A stretch of DNA of 64,000 nt. It comes from Neptunomonas qingdaonensis. GTDB lineage: Bacteria; Pseudomonadota; Gammaproteobacteria; Pseudomonadales; Balneatricaceae. The stretch is from assembly GCF_900113275.1 (NCBI RefSeq), contig NZ_FOOU01000002.1, positions 372,001-436,000 of the forward strand. The letters run 5' to 3'. The notes under the pieces were generated by a model, which saw nothing but the letters and a program-made list of their open reading frames with translations, had not been told where the DNA came from and ran no database searches. Position numbers and translations under genes: made by a program. This document shows, piece by piece, positions 35,548 through 43,586 of this stretch. How positions within the stretch are numbered: the stretch's first letter is position 1; each line of letters begins with the position of its first letter.

Positions 35548-36939
35548 TCACTTCTCCCCCTTAATAAACAGATCCAGCACCTTTTTAGTACCGGCAAATT
35601 TGCGACGAATCTCTTCATATTCATCGTCAGGATTCGAGTCGTAGACATTCCCCCCGCAGGTCTGCACATAGGCATTTTCGCCGTTAGCGAACACCGTACG
35701 AATCGGAATCGCAAACGTACAATCGCCATTAAACGAGAAGTGCCCCACCGCACCACCATACGGACCACGACCATCCAGCTCCAGATCATCAATCACCTTC
35801 ATCGCCTCGATCTTCGGTGCGCCGGTCAAGGTACCCGCAGGGAAGTTACTCGCTAATGCAGAGAACATGTCCTCATTTTCGGCAATAATGCCGACTATTT
35901 CACTGGAGATATGCTGCACATGACTGAAACGCTTAATATCCATCAGGCTACGCACTTTTACTGTACCAAACTGCGCTACACGCCCAATATCATTGCGATG
36001 CAGATCAACAATCATATTGTGCTCTGCAATCTCTTTAGGATCATTCAACAAGGTACGCGCCAGTGCGCGGTCTTCCTCTTCAGTCGCACCACGTTTTGCC
36101 GTACCGGCTAACGGGAAGGTTTCCATCTCGCCCTGACGCAAACGGAACAACAGCTCAGGGCTGGCACCTATCAGTTTTTGCTCGCCAAACTTAACGTAAT
36201 ACATCTGCGGCGATGGATTCACTTCGCGCAGTTTCTCGTAAATATTGATGCTGTCACCTTCCAGTTTAAAGCGCTTTTTAAAGCCAACTTCTGTCTGGAA
36301 AATTTTACCGTCAATAATATCCTGCTTAACCTTCATCACAGCGGCAGCGTGCTCTTCACGCGTCATCGTCTCACCCATCGGCGTGATTTCCAGTTCGCCG
36401 TTGCCCGCATACTCCTGCGCGATCAACGACTCAACTAACGCCAAACGATTATCCGTATAATAAAAATAGATCACTTCGCCGGTCATCTTATCGAGAATCA
36501 AACCATCTTTATAAAGGCCAAACTTAAACGCTTCAAACATATCACTGCGCTGCAGGTTAAGTGTCGGCTCAAAATAGTTCATGCTGTCGTAACCGATATA
36601 ACCGGTTAATCCACCCGCATACTTACGCGAGATCACATCCTGCGGTATCAGATCACGCAACAGATAATATGGATTATCGCTTTCATACTGCTCGCAACGG
36701 CCATCACGCTGCTGAATCGTCAGCGTCTTACCCTCTGCCCAGAGAATTTTTTCCGGATCAAAACCGATAATCGAATAGCGGGAGATAAAGCTATCCTCAC
36801 CCAACGACTCGAGCATAAAACAGGTATCAAACTGTTTCTCAATCTTCTTGAACAGATCAAAAAAATCACAATCAGAGGCGATCGTTACATAATGCGGCTT
36901 ACGGGACAGATCGATACGATCCGGTTTACGCGATGTCAT
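35548..36939 (-). CDS. trpE: Anthranilate synthase component I
   Basis: Converts chorismate plus ammonia to anthranilate, first step of tryptophan synthesis. The N-terminal feedback site is present (FMLESLGEDSFISRYSIIGF; compare the LLES...S motif that binds tryptophan). Catalytic part: NPSPQMYYVKFGEQKLIGAS, PLAGTAKRGATEEED, HNMIVDLHRNDIGRV, FPAGTLTGAPKIEAM, GGAVGHFSFNG. 463 residues, shorter than E. coli TrpE (520). It sits between trpR and trpG, which separates it from PabB. A further aromatic pathway gene is not in the window. Confidence 0.9.
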   Translation of the reverse strand: MTSRKPDRIDLSRKPHYVTIASDCDFFDLFKKIEKQFDTCFMLESLGEDSFISRYSIIGFDPEKILWAEGKTLTIQQRDGRCEQYESDNPYYLLRDLIPQDVISRKYAGGLTGYIGYDSMNYFEPTLNLQRSDMFEAFKFGLYKDGLILDKMTGEVIYFYYTDNRLALVESLIAQEYAGNGELEITPMGETMTREEHAAAVMKVKQDIIDGKIFQTEVGFKKRFKLEGDSINIYEKLREVNPSPQMYYVKFGEQKLIGASPELLFRLRQGEMETFPLAGTAKRGATEEEDRALARTLLNDPKEIAEHNMIVDLHRNDIGRVAQFGTVKVRSLMDIKRFSHVQHISSEIVGIIAENEDMFSALASNFPAGTLTGAPKIEAMKVIDDLELDGRGPYGGAVGHFSFNGDCTFAIPIRTVFANGENAYVQTCGGNVYDSNPDDEYEEIRRKFAGTKKVLDLFIKGEK

Positions 36940-36971
36940 ATTTATTTAACCTTCTTCACTAGCAATCATTC

Positions 36972-37214
36972 TTATTCGCCTTTAAGCGCGCGCGAGCCAC
37001 GCGTCACGGTCGCTATCCCCACACCCAACGTTTCTGCAATCTGACGCTGTGGCACACCTTGCTGCAGCATCTTAAAAATCTGCAAACGTTTGGTAACTTC
37101 ACAGAATTCAGCCGGGGTGAGCAGCGCTCGTAACGCCTGCTCCATCTCGTCTGGCGTTTTTAATGCCAGCAGATGCTCCATTAATTCAAGAGTATATTGC
37201 TTGTCTGTATTCAT
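36972..37214 (-). CDS. trpR: Trp repressor TrpR (short form)
   Basis: Tryptophan-activated repressor. The TrpR fold is clear: LLALKTPDEMEQALRALLTP, FCEVTKRLQIFKMLQQGVPQ, then the DNA-reading helix-turn-helix RQIAETLGVGIATVTRGSRA. 80 residues against 108 in E. coli; mainly the N-terminal arm is missing. No ribosome-binding sequence precedes the ATG; the predicted transcription start is within about 1-3 nt of it. An operator (CTAG-N4-CTAG) overlaps the promoter, so it represses itself and trpE-trpG. Confidence 0.92.
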   Translation of the reverse strand: MNTDKQYTLELMEHLLALKTPDEMEQALRALLTPAEFCEVTKRLQIFKMLQQGVPQRQIAETLGVGIATVTRGSRALKGE

Positions 37215-37216
37215 GT

Positions 37217-37230
37217 ACTAGTATGCTAGT
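37217..37230. promoter_or_regulatory. TrpR operator
   Basis: ACTAGTATGCTAGT: two CTAG half-sites separated by 4 bp, the same geometry as the E. coli trp operator (CTAG-TTAA-CTAG). It overlaps the -10 of the trpR promoter and ends 3 bp from the ATG. Confidence 0.85.
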
Positions 37231-37250
37231 GCAAGCAGAATAATTGTCAA
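37223..37250 (-). promoter_or_regulatory. trpREG promoter
   Basis: Consensus -35 TTGACA (37245-37250), 16-nt spacer, -10 TAGCAT (37223-37228). The order TTGACAATTA then the operator is close to the E. coli trp promoter. Start expected near 37215-37217, i.e. at the trpR ATG. Confidence 0.75.
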
Positions 37251-37295
37251 TAGGTTAAACAGCGCGTTTAATAAAAAGAGAGGAAGGAAGGCAAA

Positions 37296-37320
37296 GGACA
37301 GGACAGGACAGGACAGGAGA
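37296..37320. repeat. 5-bp tandem repeat (GGACA)
   Basis: Four GGACA units (37296-37315) followed by a variant GGAGA, preceded by GGAAGGAAGG. Purine-rich simple repeat between trpR and the PEP-CTERM gene terminator; prone to length change. Confidence 0.9.
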
Positions 37321-37328
37321 GATGATAC

Positions 37329-37355
37329 AAAAAAGCCCCGAATGATATCGAGGCT
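37329..37355 (-). terminator. PEP-CTERM gene terminator
   Basis: Minus-strand AGCCTCGA pairs with TCGGGGCT (8 bp, one U-G pair, 6-nt loop) and runs into TTTTTT; 25 nt after the gene stop. Confidence 0.82.
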
Positions 37356-37379
37356 CTTGAAAAAAACGCTACTTTTACA

Positions 37380-38063
37380 TTAAGCCGCTTTCTTTCTTCT
37401 TGAGAAGCCGATACCAACCAGACCCAGACCCAGTAACGCCAGGGATGCGGGCTCAGGAACCGTTATGAAACTAACGTTATCTAACCCAACACTCAAATTA
37501 CCATTACTATCCTGATGCTCAAAGCTAATCCTAATACTTTGATTAGCAAAAGGGGTCAACAGTGATGTCACATCAAACGACCGTGACTGAAGCCCAAGAG
37601 ATTCAGCAGGACCTGGGGCCGTTGAGAAAACCTCAGAACTAAGCGAAAAAGTTAAACCTTCAATCAAAACTCTCCACTCTCGATCAGGGTCGGAATAGTC
37701 GGCGTCGCTTGAAATCCAATCATCCCAACTTAATACAGCGGCACCAAATGAGCTAGGAAGTGTTATATCCTGATACAAGATATGAAACCCTGCGGTTCCA
37801 TCTCCCCTTGTGGTCACAGCATCATAAGCACCACTGATTGAAGGGCTTAATTGGATTAAAGGGTCTACTCCGAAACCATAGCCGGTATTGAGCGTACCAT
37901 TGTTTATACTCCAATCACCTGTGCCGGTATTAACAACATTATTACCAACATTCCACTTAGAAAAACTCCCAGTCTCAAAATCACCATTCTTGATATGCTC
38001 AATGAATCCCGCATTAGCCGAACCAACAAATAAACAAGCAACCAAGCCAATTATCTTTTTCAC
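37380..38063 (-). CDS. PEP-CTERM sorting-signal protein
   Basis: Exported protein of 227 residues. Signal peptide MKKIIGLVACLFVGSANA; a body of beta-rich sequence (IEHIKNGDFETGSFSKWNVG opens it, a carbohydrate-binding-like jelly-roll pattern); C-terminal signal VPEPASLALLGLGLVGIGF followed by SRRKK. This tripartite tail is the PEP-CTERM signal cut by an exosortase, usually for exopolysaccharide-associated surface proteins. No exosortase gene is in the window. Start is GTG at 38063 with AAGGA 7 nt upstream. Own terminator; apparently a single-gene unit. Confidence 0.88.
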   Translation of the reverse strand: MKKIIGLVACLFVGSANAGFIEHIKNGDFETGSFSKWNVGNNVVNTGTGDWSINNGTLNTGYGFGVDPLIQLSPSISGAYDAVTTRGDGTAGFHILYQDITLPSSFGAAVLSWDDWISSDADYSDPDREWRVLIEGLTFSLSSEVFSTAPGPAESLGLQSRSFDVTSLLTPFANQSIRISFEHQDSNGNLSVGLDNVSFITVPEPASLALLGLGLVGIGFSRRKKAA

Positions 38064-38418
38064 TCTACTATCCTTAATCCTTAATTACTGATTTTTTAAC
38101 ACTGATATCAAACAAACGACAGAAGCATTCCGCTAACACTACCTAAATAGAATCACGTATAAGCAACTTTTACTTGCCTCTATTTAGTTGCTACTAATAA
38201 TATTGACGTCTCTTTTACCCATCCAGAAAATACAGCAATTAACAGGCCGAAAATGACATAACTGATGTATATCAATAAATTAAAAATTTTTAATTCAAAC
38301 TTAAGTTTGAATTGTAAAAAAACCTGACACTTTGTCAACTATTGTGACTGGCGCCAATACAGGATCATGTCATTTAGGGGTGAAGCAAGGGCCCGTTTTT
38401 TTGCAACTCACAAGAGCG
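38064..38418. other. Intergenic region upstream of PEP-CTERM gene
   Basis: 355 nt, strongly AT-rich. It contains the 22-bp perfect palindrome at 38292-38313. No sigma-54 site with GG-N10-GC spacing was found on the minus strand (the nearest, around 38160-38180, has a 12-nt spacing). No coding frame. Confidence 0.6.
38292..38313. promoter_or_regulatory. 22-bp perfect palindrome, candidate operator
   Basis: AATTCAAACTT followed directly by its reverse complement, flanked by TTTTT on the left and a run of As to the right. A continuous palindrome without loop suits a dimeric regulator better than a terminator. Confidence 0.5.
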
Positions 38419-38790
38419 TTAATGAACAGTGTATCCATCTTCTGCTATTAGCTTTCGCGCTTTCTCTAAATCAAGCGCTTCGATAGGCTCGGCCAGATAA
38501 TAAGGCAGTGTCACAGGGCTGTCGCTGAGCTTAATAAGATCACCCTCCTGCAGTCTTTTAATCACCGAATGCAATGTCGCTTCAAGGTTAGCTGGAGCAG
38601 AAGCATATCTACTACTGATGTAATCCAGTAATTCCTGAATTGAATGAGCGCCATCCGCTAACGACACGACAAGCCCCAGCCATTCATCTAAAGGCGTCAC
38701 ATTATCCGGCTGATTAATATCAACCAAGCCGATTTCATTATTTTTTTGCGTATAAACGACGGTACGATAGAAGTATTGTGAATTATTCAT
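38419..38790 (-). CDS. Small protein with PqqD-like helical pattern
   Basis: Not firmly identified. 123 residues. The stretch NVTPLDEWLGLVVSLADGAH then SIQELLDYISSRYASAPANL and VIKRLQEGDLIKLSD has the helix-turn-wing pattern of PqqD-like peptide chaperones (a threshold-of-activity helix, then a final 'L..G.L' turn). No radical-SAM partner or precursor peptide is adjacent, so this remains pattern-level. The start at 38790 has AGG about 7 nt upstream. Confidence 0.5.
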   Translation of the reverse strand: MNNSQYFYRTVVYTQKNNEIGLVDINQPDNVTPLDEWLGLVVSLADGAHSIQELLDYISSRYASAPANLEATLHSVIKRLQEGDLIKLSDSPVTLPYYLAEPIEALDLEKARKLIAEDGYTVH

Positions 38791-38874
38791 AAGAAAAACC
38801 TGCTTTATCTTTATCAACCTGAGTAAACATTAATGACCCTATCGCTTTAGTTCTGCATACTCTAGTTAGCCAGC

Positions 38875-39558
38875 TCATGCATGCCCTAACAACCTGAAGC
38901 TCCAGTTTTCGACTTCATTAGTTTCAAGACGCAGTATGACCTTAGCCATCCAACTACTCGACAGTTTGCTTTGCTTCTTCAATGTTAACAGACCCTCTTT
39001 ATTCAACGGATCAGCAAAGAAAATCTCACAGACTTCACGCACCGTCATCGCATCAGGCACTCTTTTCAGCAGCACAAGCGGCTGATTGACACTCACGACT
39101 CCAGGCTGAATCACCCGATACAGCCAACCACAGAGGCTTAGCGCCTGCATCTCAACAGAAAACTTATCGATCCCCCACCGTTTATTCAGCTTAAAACAGG
39201 GCGAACGAGGCTGACTAACTTCGATGATAGCTTCACCCCATTGATAGCGGTCTCCCAGGCACACTGTGTCTTCAGTCATCCCTTCTGAACTCAGATTTTC
39301 ACCCATTCCCGGGGCCTGCCACGGGTTATCAGTGCCATACTTTTTGCGCCAGTATGCATAGTGTTCCAAAGGGTATTGATGCAAGGCTCGTTCAAGTCCG
39401 CCATGGTAACGCTGATCGGCACACTGGTCGCCTTCCAGCCCCATATCAGAGAGATATAATTTTTTATCCACCCTGGTTTTATCCATTGCGGTTTCAAGCC
39501 CATAGCGCTGCGCTACTTGCCCGCAATAGACGCTATTGAGGTAATGCTGATTGTGCAT
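38875..39558 (-). CDS. MOSC-domain protein (YiiM type)
   Basis: MOSC proteins handle sulfur-carrying molybdenum cofactor chemistry; the YiiM group reduces N-hydroxylated compounds with Moco. Motifs: GLEGDQCADQRYHGGLERAL, HQYPLEHYAYWRKKYG, PGMGENLSSEGMTEDTVCLG, and the sulfur-ligand cysteine in EVSQPRSPCFKL. A C-terminal 3-alpha extension ends the protein. 227 residues (E. coli YiiM 224). GAGGG lies 5 nt upstream of the ATG. No Moco biosynthesis gene is adjacent. Confidence 0.9.
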   Translation of the reverse strand: MHNQHYLNSVYCGQVAQRYGLETAMDKTRVDKKLYLSDMGLEGDQCADQRYHGGLERALHQYPLEHYAYWRKKYGTDNPWQAPGMGENLSSEGMTEDTVCLGDRYQWGEAIIEVSQPRSPCFKLNKRWGIDKFSVEMQALSLCGWLYRVIQPGVVSVNQPLVLLKRVPDAMTVREVCEIFFADPLNKEGLLTLKKQSKLSSSWMAKVILRLETNEVENWSFRLLGHA

Positions 39559-39802
39559 ATCACCCTCTTATCTAAGCAGAAAAGGAGGCATCCATCTTAC
39601 TTCGTTGTGCCGATTTAGGTATCTAAAAATCCAGGCAGATGCGTTAAAGCACATTTTACTACACCAAATCACAGCGGTATAACCGCCGACATTACCGGCC
39701 TCTTCAGAGGCATTTATTCAGTCTAATGTCACGAAAAGGGCGTAATAGAAAAAATCAGAAGTAATGGCACAAAATAGCGGACAAGTATTTACTTACAGCA
39801 TT

Positions 39803-40516
39803 TTAATTCAAGACCAATGATGGCATTGCATCGACAGCATTTTCCATCGCCGTATTCCAAAGATTACGTAAACTACGCATATATTCGTCATCTTCGCCAA
39901 ATAATCTGTATTGGCCTAATTTGAGACTGCCATTCTCCAGAACATATAGCTCAATAGGAGGACCTACCGTCAAATTACTTTTTAACGTCGCGTCCATGGA
40001 GATAAGACCGCAAACAATCGCCTGATCAACAGATGTGCTCTCCTGAATCACCCGATCCAAGATAGGCTTTCCATATTTTGCTTCCCCTATCTGTAAATAG
40101 GGTACGTGACTTGAGCTTTTTATGAAATTGCCTTGCGAATAAATCATATACAACGCATTCGCTGATCCCTGTATCTCGCCTGCCAATAAAAACGTAGCTT
40201 CAAACACACCACCACCACCGGCTTTGGCCTGAACAGCCACACTTACTTTACCGATATATTCAGCCAATTCATGCATATCGCTAACGGTAAGCAAACTCGG
40301 GCTTGCGCCGTTTTTAACATCGCGCTCAAGTTTAGCTATCACGGACTGGGTAGTCGCCAGGTTACCGGCACTGCATAAAACAAACTGTCGCTCACCAGGA
40401 ACCCCATAGCGCCACATCTTGCTATAAGTACTAATGTTATCGACACCCGCACTGGTGCGAGAATCCGATATCATTATCGTCGCCTGATCAATTTTTATAC
40501 CCAAACAGTAGGTCAC
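39803..40516 (-). CDS. Anbu, proteasome-like Ntn-hydrolase
   Basis: Bacterial ancestral beta-subunit peptidase of the proteasome/HslV superfamily. The first residues MTYCLGIKIDQATIMISDSR and TSAGVDNISTYSKMW are diagnostic; removal of Met exposes catalytic Thr2, and Asp/Arg/Ser of SDSRTSAG and the Lys of the core follow. C-terminal GPPIELYVLENGSL. 237 residues. GTG start with CAGGAG 6-7 nt upstream. The usual Anbu operon partners (transglutaminase-like protease, ATP-grasp and alpha-E proteins) are absent; neighbours are a MOSC gene and a helicase, so it is an orphan here. Confidence 0.9.
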   Translation of the reverse strand: MTYCLGIKIDQATIMISDSRTSAGVDNISTYSKMWRYGVPGERQFVLCSAGNLATTQSVIAKLERDVKNGASPSLLTVSDMHELAEYIGKVSVAVQAKAGGGGVFEATFLLAGEIQGSANALYMIYSQGNFIKSSSHVPYLQIGEAKYGKPILDRVIQESTSVDQAIVCGLISMDATLKSNLTVGPPIELYVLENGSLKLGQYRLFGEDDEYMRSLRNLWNTAMENAVDAMPSLVLN

Positions 40517-40846
40517 TATAAACTCCTGATAAGGATGTCATATTGCAGCCACAAAAGGCACACGGACACCGGGAATGACTGAATTGCGGAACATAGGCCC
40601 CGCAAATGGCGCACATTATAGAACTTAACGCAGAGAAATATTATTTATTTACACTCTGATATGAAAATCCAAGACGTTAGCCACTGAGGAAAGCCAACAG
40701 ATCAGCCATCAGCCCACCCAAACTCATTCGCTAACGACCACGCACGCACGTTAAAACACTGACGAAAAACACACGACACCCATCATTTTCCTTTATAATA
40801 GCCGCCCTGTATTTTTGGCTGTGGCTGTGCCCACAAAGGATAGATA
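40517..40846. other. Intergenic region between Anbu and RhlE genes
   Basis: 330 nt. A consensus -10 TATAAT (40794-40799) precedes the helicase by about 50 nt but has no good -35. Otherwise no coding frame with family resemblance, no terminator and no tRNA. Confidence 0.6.
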
Positions 40847-42130
40847 ATGAAGTTTTCCTCTTTAGACCTGGCTCCCGAGCTGCAACGTGCTCTGGATGCC
40901 TGCGGCTACAGCCAGATGACACCGATTCAAGAGCAGGCGATTGTGCCGGCGCGCCGTGGTAAGGATGTGCTGGCGAATGCACAAACGGGTACCGGCAAAA
41001 CAGCGGCGTTTACTGTGCCTATTTTACAACAGATGCATGACCGCCCTGCGACAACGCTGCCAGGGCATGTGCGTACGCTGATTCTCGCCCCAACACGTGA
41101 GCTGGCTGAGCAGCTAACCAATACGATAAAAGGTTATGCACAGTTTTTACCCTTTACGGTTAAGGGTATCTATGGCGGCGTGAGTACTGACTCGCAAAAA
41201 GGCAAACTAAAAGCCGGGGTCGATATTCTGATTGCGACGCCAGGGCGATTACTTGAGCATGTTGTGCAATGTAATATCAGTTTGTCTAAAGTTGAGTTTG
41301 TGGTGCTGGATGAAGCTGACCGAATGCTCGATATGGGCTTTATCAGCGACGTTCACAAGCTCATCCAACAAACATCAGCGAAACATCAAACATTGATGTT
41401 CTCTGCCACAGTGACACCTACCGTTAATGAGTTAGCAAAAAAGCTGATGACTCGCCACGAAATTATTCGTGCGGCTAAACAAAACGCGACCGCCGATACC
41501 GTAGAACATGTGGTTTATCCGGTTGAAGAGCGTCGCAAGCCCGATCTGTTTGTTGAGCTGATCAAAAAGCATAACTGGTTTCAGGTATTGGTGTTTACCA
41601 GCACCAAAGCCCAGGCTGATGAATTAGTCGTCGATCTGAAAATGGACAAGATCACTCATGTGGTTTGCCACGGCGATAAAACACAGGGATCACGCAAACG
41701 CGCCTTAGCGGATTTTAAAGCCGGTAAAGTGCAGGTAATGATCGCGACCGAGGTTGCCGCTCGTGGGTTAGACATTAAAGGGCTTGAGTATGTTGTTAAC
41801 TATAACCTGCCCTACCTTGCCGAAGATTATGTACACCGTATTGGCCGCACAGGCCGTGCGGGCGCGAAAGGCCACGCTATTTCTTTTGTCAGCCGTGAAG
41901 AGGAACGCGCACTGGATGATATCGAACGCCTGATCGGCAGCCCTATCAAGCGCATCTATCAGAAAGGTTATGAAGTGGGCAGCCGCGACAACATCCGCAA
42001 ACAGCTCTCACAAAAAGCGCATAAACCACGCACCAACAAAGCCAGCCAAACGAAGATCATCCGTAACAAGGTGTCAGAAACTAAAGCTAAGGGCAAAACC
42101 AGGCAGAAACAAAAACAGCTTAAAAAATAG
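40847..42130 (+). CDS. rhlE: DEAD-box RNA helicase, RhlE type
   Basis: ATP-dependent RNA helicase. Q motif GYSQMTPIQEQAIVPA, motif I AQTGTGKTAAF, Ia PTRELAEQ, DEAD box VLDEADRMLDMGF, SAT (MFSATVTP), and C-terminal VATEVAARGLDIKGL and HRIGRTGRAGAKG. After the core (~380 residues) a basic tail rich in Lys/Gln/Thr (KPRTNKASQTKI ... KGKTRQKQKQLKK) probably contacts RNA. 427 residues. AAGGA lies 7 nt upstream. Specific RhlE versus SrmB-like assignment is by N-terminal block and length. Confidence 0.9.
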   Translation: MKFSSLDLAPELQRALDACGYSQMTPIQEQAIVPARRGKDVLANAQTGTGKTAAFTVPILQQMHDRPATTLPGHVRTLILAPTRELAEQLTNTIKGYAQFLPFTVKGIYGGVSTDSQKGKLKAGVDILIATPGRLLEHVVQCNISLSKVEFVVLDEADRMLDMGFISDVHKLIQQTSAKHQTLMFSATVTPTVNELAKKLMTRHEIIRAAKQNATADTVEHVVYPVEERRKPDLFVELIKKHNWFQVLVFTSTKAQADELVVDLKMDKITHVVCHGDKTQGSRKRALADFKAGKVQVMIATEVAARGLDIKGLEYVVNYNLPYLAEDYVHRIGRTGRAGAKGHAISFVSREEERALDDIERLIGSPIKRIYQKGYEVGSRDNIRKQLSQKAHKPRTNKASQTKIIRNKVSETKAKGKTRQKQKQLKK

Positions 42131-42448
42131 CTGCTATTAGATAACCGTTTGCTGTTCAGGCATGTTTGCGACGACATGCCTGAGCTTTTACCCTGAAGAA
42201 TTTATCCCCGAACTATTTATTCCCGATCAAGTTATCCCCGGACAAGTCATACCTGCAAAGCATATCTCTGAAAATACATACCTGAAGTGTACTGAAGCAT
42301 TCCACGCGACATCAGCCTGTTAGCAGCCCGGGGCCCAACGACGTAAAAAGTCTGTCACTGTTTTTCGAATCTGGTAAAATTTCTCCCTTAATCATCTTAA
42401 TTTTTAAAATAGCTTACGTAATTCACTCCCAAACAGGACAGTTTACCC
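42131..42448. other. Intergenic region upstream of purC with degenerate repeats
   Basis: 318 nt. From 42195 to 42285 it holds about six degenerate units of 14-17 bp built on TTATCCCCGaac/caa, decaying to right-hand variants (CATACCTGCAAA, CATATCTCTGAAA, CATACCTGAAG). The purC promoter is at its right end. No coding frame. Confidence 0.6.
42352..42380 (+). promoter_or_regulatory. purC promoter with extended -10
   Basis: CTGTCA (42352-42357), 17-nt spacer, TAAAAT (42375-42380) preceded by TGG (extended -10 TGG-TAAAAT). Confidence 0.55.
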
Positions 42449-43552
42449 ATGAGTCTTGCCGATAAAGTGCTCGCCGTTAATAACGACCTGCCGATTCGTA
42501 CCGATAGCCCAGTCCACAGCGGTAAAGTGCGTTCTGTTTATTGGTTAACCGAAGCAGACAGCCGTCGCCTTATCCAGCAGAAAGGTTACGATGTTGCTGC
42601 TGACGCGCCCTTGGCTATCATGGTCATCAGTGATCGCATCTCGGCGTTTGACTGTATCTGGCATGGCGAAGGCGGTATGAATGGCGTGCCCGGCAAAGGC
42701 GCTGCTCTCAACGCAATATCCAATCACTGGTTTAAACTGTTCCGTGAAAACGGCTTAGCCGATAGCCATATTCTGGACATCCCGCATCCGTTTGTCTGGA
42801 TCGTGCAAAAAGCCAAACCAGTGATGATTGAGGCGATCTGCCGCCAGTACATTACTGGCTCCATGTGGCGCGCCTACTCTAAAGGCGAGCGTGAGTTCTG
42901 TGGAATACAGTTACCTGATGGTCTGCAAAAAGACCAAAAGCTCCCCGAACTGCTGATCACCCCTTCGACCAAAGGCATCCTCAAAGGGATTCCGGGTGTA
43001 CCCGAAGCGGATGATGTGAACATCACGCGCAACAATTTAGAGGATAACTTCGCTGCCTTTAACCTGCGCAGCAAAGACGATATCAATCAGTACGAAAAAC
43101 TGCTCAAGGAAGGCTTTGGCGTTATCAGTGATGCACTGGCCGCGTTGGATCAGATTTTTGTCGATACCAAGTTTGAGTTTGGTTATGTTACTGATGCTGT
43201 TGGAAATGAAAAACTCATTTACATGGATGAAGTCGGCACACCCGACTCTTCGCGTATATGGGATGGTGCGGCCTACCGTGAAGGCAAGATTGTTGAAAAC
43301 TCTAAAGAGGGCTTTCGCCAATGGTTGCTTAACCATTTTCCAGACCCCGACATTCTGTTGAATAAAGAACGCATGCCTGAACGCGCAACACTCGCTCGTG
43401 ACAACGCATTACCTGAAGCGGTCATGATGAGCATTTCCGCTACCTACGTAGGCATTGCAGAAAAAGTTACTGGAAAAAAACTGCTGCTTTCCGACAATCC
43501 TAAAGCAGATATTATTGAAATTTTGCGTAATCAATACGATCTTATAGATTAG
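42449..43552 (+). CDS. purC: SAICAR synthetase, long form
   Basis: Phosphoribosylaminoimidazole-succinocarboxamide synthase of purine synthesis. Motifs: [85 protein letters not shown]. 367 residues: the long variant found in Vibrio and relatives, not the ~237-residue type of E. coli and pseudomonads; the extra length is mainly C-terminal ([19 protein letters not shown] on). An AGGA lies about 12 nt upstream. Stands alone with its own promoter. Confidence 0.94.
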   Translation: MSLADKVLAVNNDLPIRTDSPVHSGKVRSVYWLTEADSRRLIQQKGYDVAADAPLAIMVISDRISAFDCIWHGEGGMNGVPGKGAALNAISNHWFKLFRENGLADSHILDIPHPFVWIVQKAKPVMIEAICRQYITGSMWRAYSKGEREFCGIQLPDGLQKDQKLPELLITPSTKGILKGIPGVPEADDVNITRNNLEDNFAAFNLRSKDDINQYEKLLKEGFGVISDALAALDQIFVDTKFEFGYVTDAVGNEKLIYMDEVGTPDSSRIWDGAAYREGKIVENSKEGFRQWLLNHFPDPDILLNKERMPERATLARDNALPEAVMMSISATYVGIAEKVTGKKLLLSDNPKADIIEILRNQYDLID

Positions 43553-43586
43553 AAAATCATTTTTTAATCAAGATTCGAGGCGATTG

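Noticed and set aside
35548-36939. TrpE considered as PabB (aminodeoxychorismate synthase)
   Set aside because: Presence of the LES...SRYS tryptophan-site motif and linkage to trpR and trpG favour anthranilate synthase.
37380-40516. PEP-CTERM to Anbu segment considered as a genomic island
   Set aside because: No tRNA, integrase or repeat boundary was seen, and base composition is not clearly different by eye apart from AT-rich spacers.
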